Assembly (NCBI GenBank): GCA_029210865.1
Contig: JARGGE010000203.1
Span: 1 to 5,736, forward strand
Source of the DNA: Trueperaceae bacterium
Lineage (GTDB): Bacteria; Deinococcota; Deinococci; Deinococcales; Trueperaceae
Length of the DNA stretch: 5,736 nucleotides
Direction of reading: 5' to 3'
Shown here: piece by piece, positions 4,517 to 5,736 of the stretch
Layout: each line of letters starts with the position of its first letter
How positions within the stretch are numbered: position 1 is the first letter of the stretch
Notes under the pieces: model-generated
Database searches by the model: none
Seen by the model: only the letters and a program-made list of their open reading frames with translations
Told to the model about the DNA's origin: nothing
Position numbers and translations under genes: made by a program

Positions 4517-5736
4517 ATGAGCCAGCCGACGAAGGGCGATCCGCCGCCGGTGCCACGGCCCGATGCCGCAGGGCCCGCGCCGAACGGCGGCGCGGTGCCC
4601 CGCGATGCGCTGGACGCCGCCCGCGACCTGGTGCGATCCGCGAGGATCGAGTACCGCGGCCAGCCCGTGGGCACCGCAGCGGCGGCCGGCGACGGCGGCG
4701 ACCTCAACTACGGCGAGTGCTTCACGCGCGACTTCGCGGTGTCGGCGGCCGCAGCCTTCGCCCAGGGCGAGACAGCCATGACCGCCGACTTCGTGCGCCT
4801 GTTGAGCCGCCTCCAAGCCCGCGAGCGCCGACTCGACTGCTTCGAGCCGGGCGCGGGGCTCATGCCCGCTTCCTTCGTCGTCGAGGGGGACGGGGACGCC
4901 GAGGCGGTCGTCGCCGACTTCGGCCAGCGCGCCATCGGGAGCGTCGCGCCAGTGGACGCGGCGCTCTGGTGGCTCCTCATCGTCCGCGCGCACGGTCGCG
5001 CCAGCAGCGATCGCAGCCTGGCCGAGGACCCCACGGTGCGCTCGGCGATCGAGCGCGTCCTCGAGCTCTACCTCGCGCCACGGTTCGAGATGACCCCCGC
5101 GCTGCTCGTGCCCGACGGGGCCTACGCGATCGATCGGCGCATGGGCGTCTACGGCCACCCGCTCGACGTGCAGGTCCTCTTCTTCGCGGCGCTGCGCGCC
5201 GCCCGCGAGCTCCTGCCCGGCGAGCACCCGCTCCACGAACCGTTGACGCAGCGGCTCGCGCTCCTCGGGCACCACGTGCGGACGCACTACTGGCTCGATG
5301 CCGAGCGCCTCAACGTGATCTACCGCTATGGGGTCGAGGAGTTCGGCGGCGGCCGCGCGAACCGCTACAACGTCTACGCCGACACGATCCCCACCTGGGT
5401 GATGCGCTGGATGCAACGAGGCGGCGGGTACTTCGTCGGGAACCTCGGGCCGGCCCGGATGGACTTCCGCTTCTTCGCGATCGGCAACCTGCTCGCGATC
5501 ACGACCGGGCTCAGCACCCCGGCCCAGACGCGCGTCGCGTTGGACACGATCGCCGACCACCGCGACGACCTGTGGGGCCAGATGCCGATGAAGATGGTCT
5601 TCCCTGCCGTCAAGGGCCGCCAGTGGCGCTCGACCACCGGCTCCGACCCCAAGAACGCCGCGTGGTCGTACCACAACGGCGGGAGCTGGCCGTGGCTCGT
5701 CTGGCTGCTCGCCGGCGCCGCCCGCCGCGGCGACGC
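4517..5736 (+). CDS. Alkaline/neutral invertase, glycoside hydrolase family 100 (partial, C-terminus off window)
   Basis: This enzyme hydrolyses sucrose to glucose and fructose in the cytoplasm; no signal peptide is visible. The frame is open from ATG 4517 to the window end (406 codons). Motifs of the cyanobacterial and plant enzymes appear in order: CFTRDF, LDCFEPGAGLMPASF, DFGQRAIGSVAPVDAALWW, AIDRRMGVYGHPLDVQ, FFAIGNLLAI and WSYHNGGSWPWLVW. D206 in DRRMG corresponds to the acid/base aspartate known for this family. The partner glutamate is expected in a WPEYY-type motif past the window edge, with perhaps 50-70 residues missing. The first 30 or so residues are proline- and alanine-rich and unlike the family, so a later start such as GTG 4595 is possible. 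It starts 73 bases after the DsrE fragment on the same strand. No transporter or fructokinase is visible nearby. Confidence 0.93.
   Translation, partial: MSQPTKGDPPPVPRPDAAGPAPNGGAVPRDALDAARDLVRSARIEYRGQPVGTAAAAGDGGDLNYGECFTRDFAVSAAAAFAQGETAMTADFVRLLSRLQARERRLDCFEPGAGLMPASFVVEGDGDAEAVVADFGQRAIGSVAPVDAALWWLLIVRAHGRASSDRSLAEDPTVRSAIERVLELYLAPRFEMTPALLVPDGAYAIDRRMGVYGHPLDVQVLFFAALRAARELLPGEHPLHEPLTQRLALLGHHVRTHYWLDAERLNVIYRYGVEEFGGGRANRYNVYADTIPTWVMRWMQRGGGYFVGNLGPARMDFRFFAIGNLLAITTGLSTPAQTRVALDTIADHRDDLWGQMPMKMVFPAVKGRQWRSTTGSDPKNAAWSYHNGGSWPWLVWLLAGAARRGD

Noticed and set aside
4460..5674. A 404-codon minus-strand frame opposite the invertase
   Set aside because: It is an antisense shadow; the plus strand carries unmistakable GH100 motifs throughout.
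1..5736. CRISPR array, phage genes, toxin-antitoxin pair or a new defence system
   Set aside because: No regularly spaced repeats and no such gene families are present; all substantial sequence is accounted for by the named genes and the IS.

Overview
The window is very GC-rich chromosomal DNA that codes almost wall to wall, so antisense frames stay open by chance. GC richness, a possible leaderless promoter and the gene families fit a high-GC bacterium. An actinobacterial source is plausible but unproven. No rRNA, tRNA or other taxonomic marker was found.

Layout: (1) Positions 1-2723, minus strand: one large membrane-bound c-di-GMP protein, cut by the window start. It has an N-terminal 7TM histidine-kinase-type sensor region, a second membrane block, then GAF, GGDEF and EAL domains. 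(2) 2724-2871: a divergent intergenic region that ends in a Shine-Dalgarno sequence and the first 35 bases of a plus-strand reading frame. (3) 2872-4156: a 1285-bp IS3-family insertion sequence with 20-bp imperfect inverted repeats, orfA, a -1 frameshift site with a following hairpin, and orfB. orfB keeps its D,D(35)E triad but has an amber stop where relatives carry a conserved tyrosine. (4) 4157-4443: the 3' part of a DsrE-family gene whose 5' part is missing. (5) 4517-5736, plus strand: a GH100 alkaline/neutral invertase, cut by the window end.

The three cellular genes show no obvious shared pathway. They are a c-di-GMP signalling protein, a broken small sulfur-relay-like protein and a sucrose-cleaving enzyme. 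The main story is an IS that landed in, or deleted into, the DsrE gene and has since lost the ability to make its fused transposase. I see no convincing sign of an undescribed system. The items most worth a second look are the frameshift cassette upstream of the amber codon, the IS-linked loss of the DsrE N-terminus, and the double-membrane-module GGDEF/EAL sensor.
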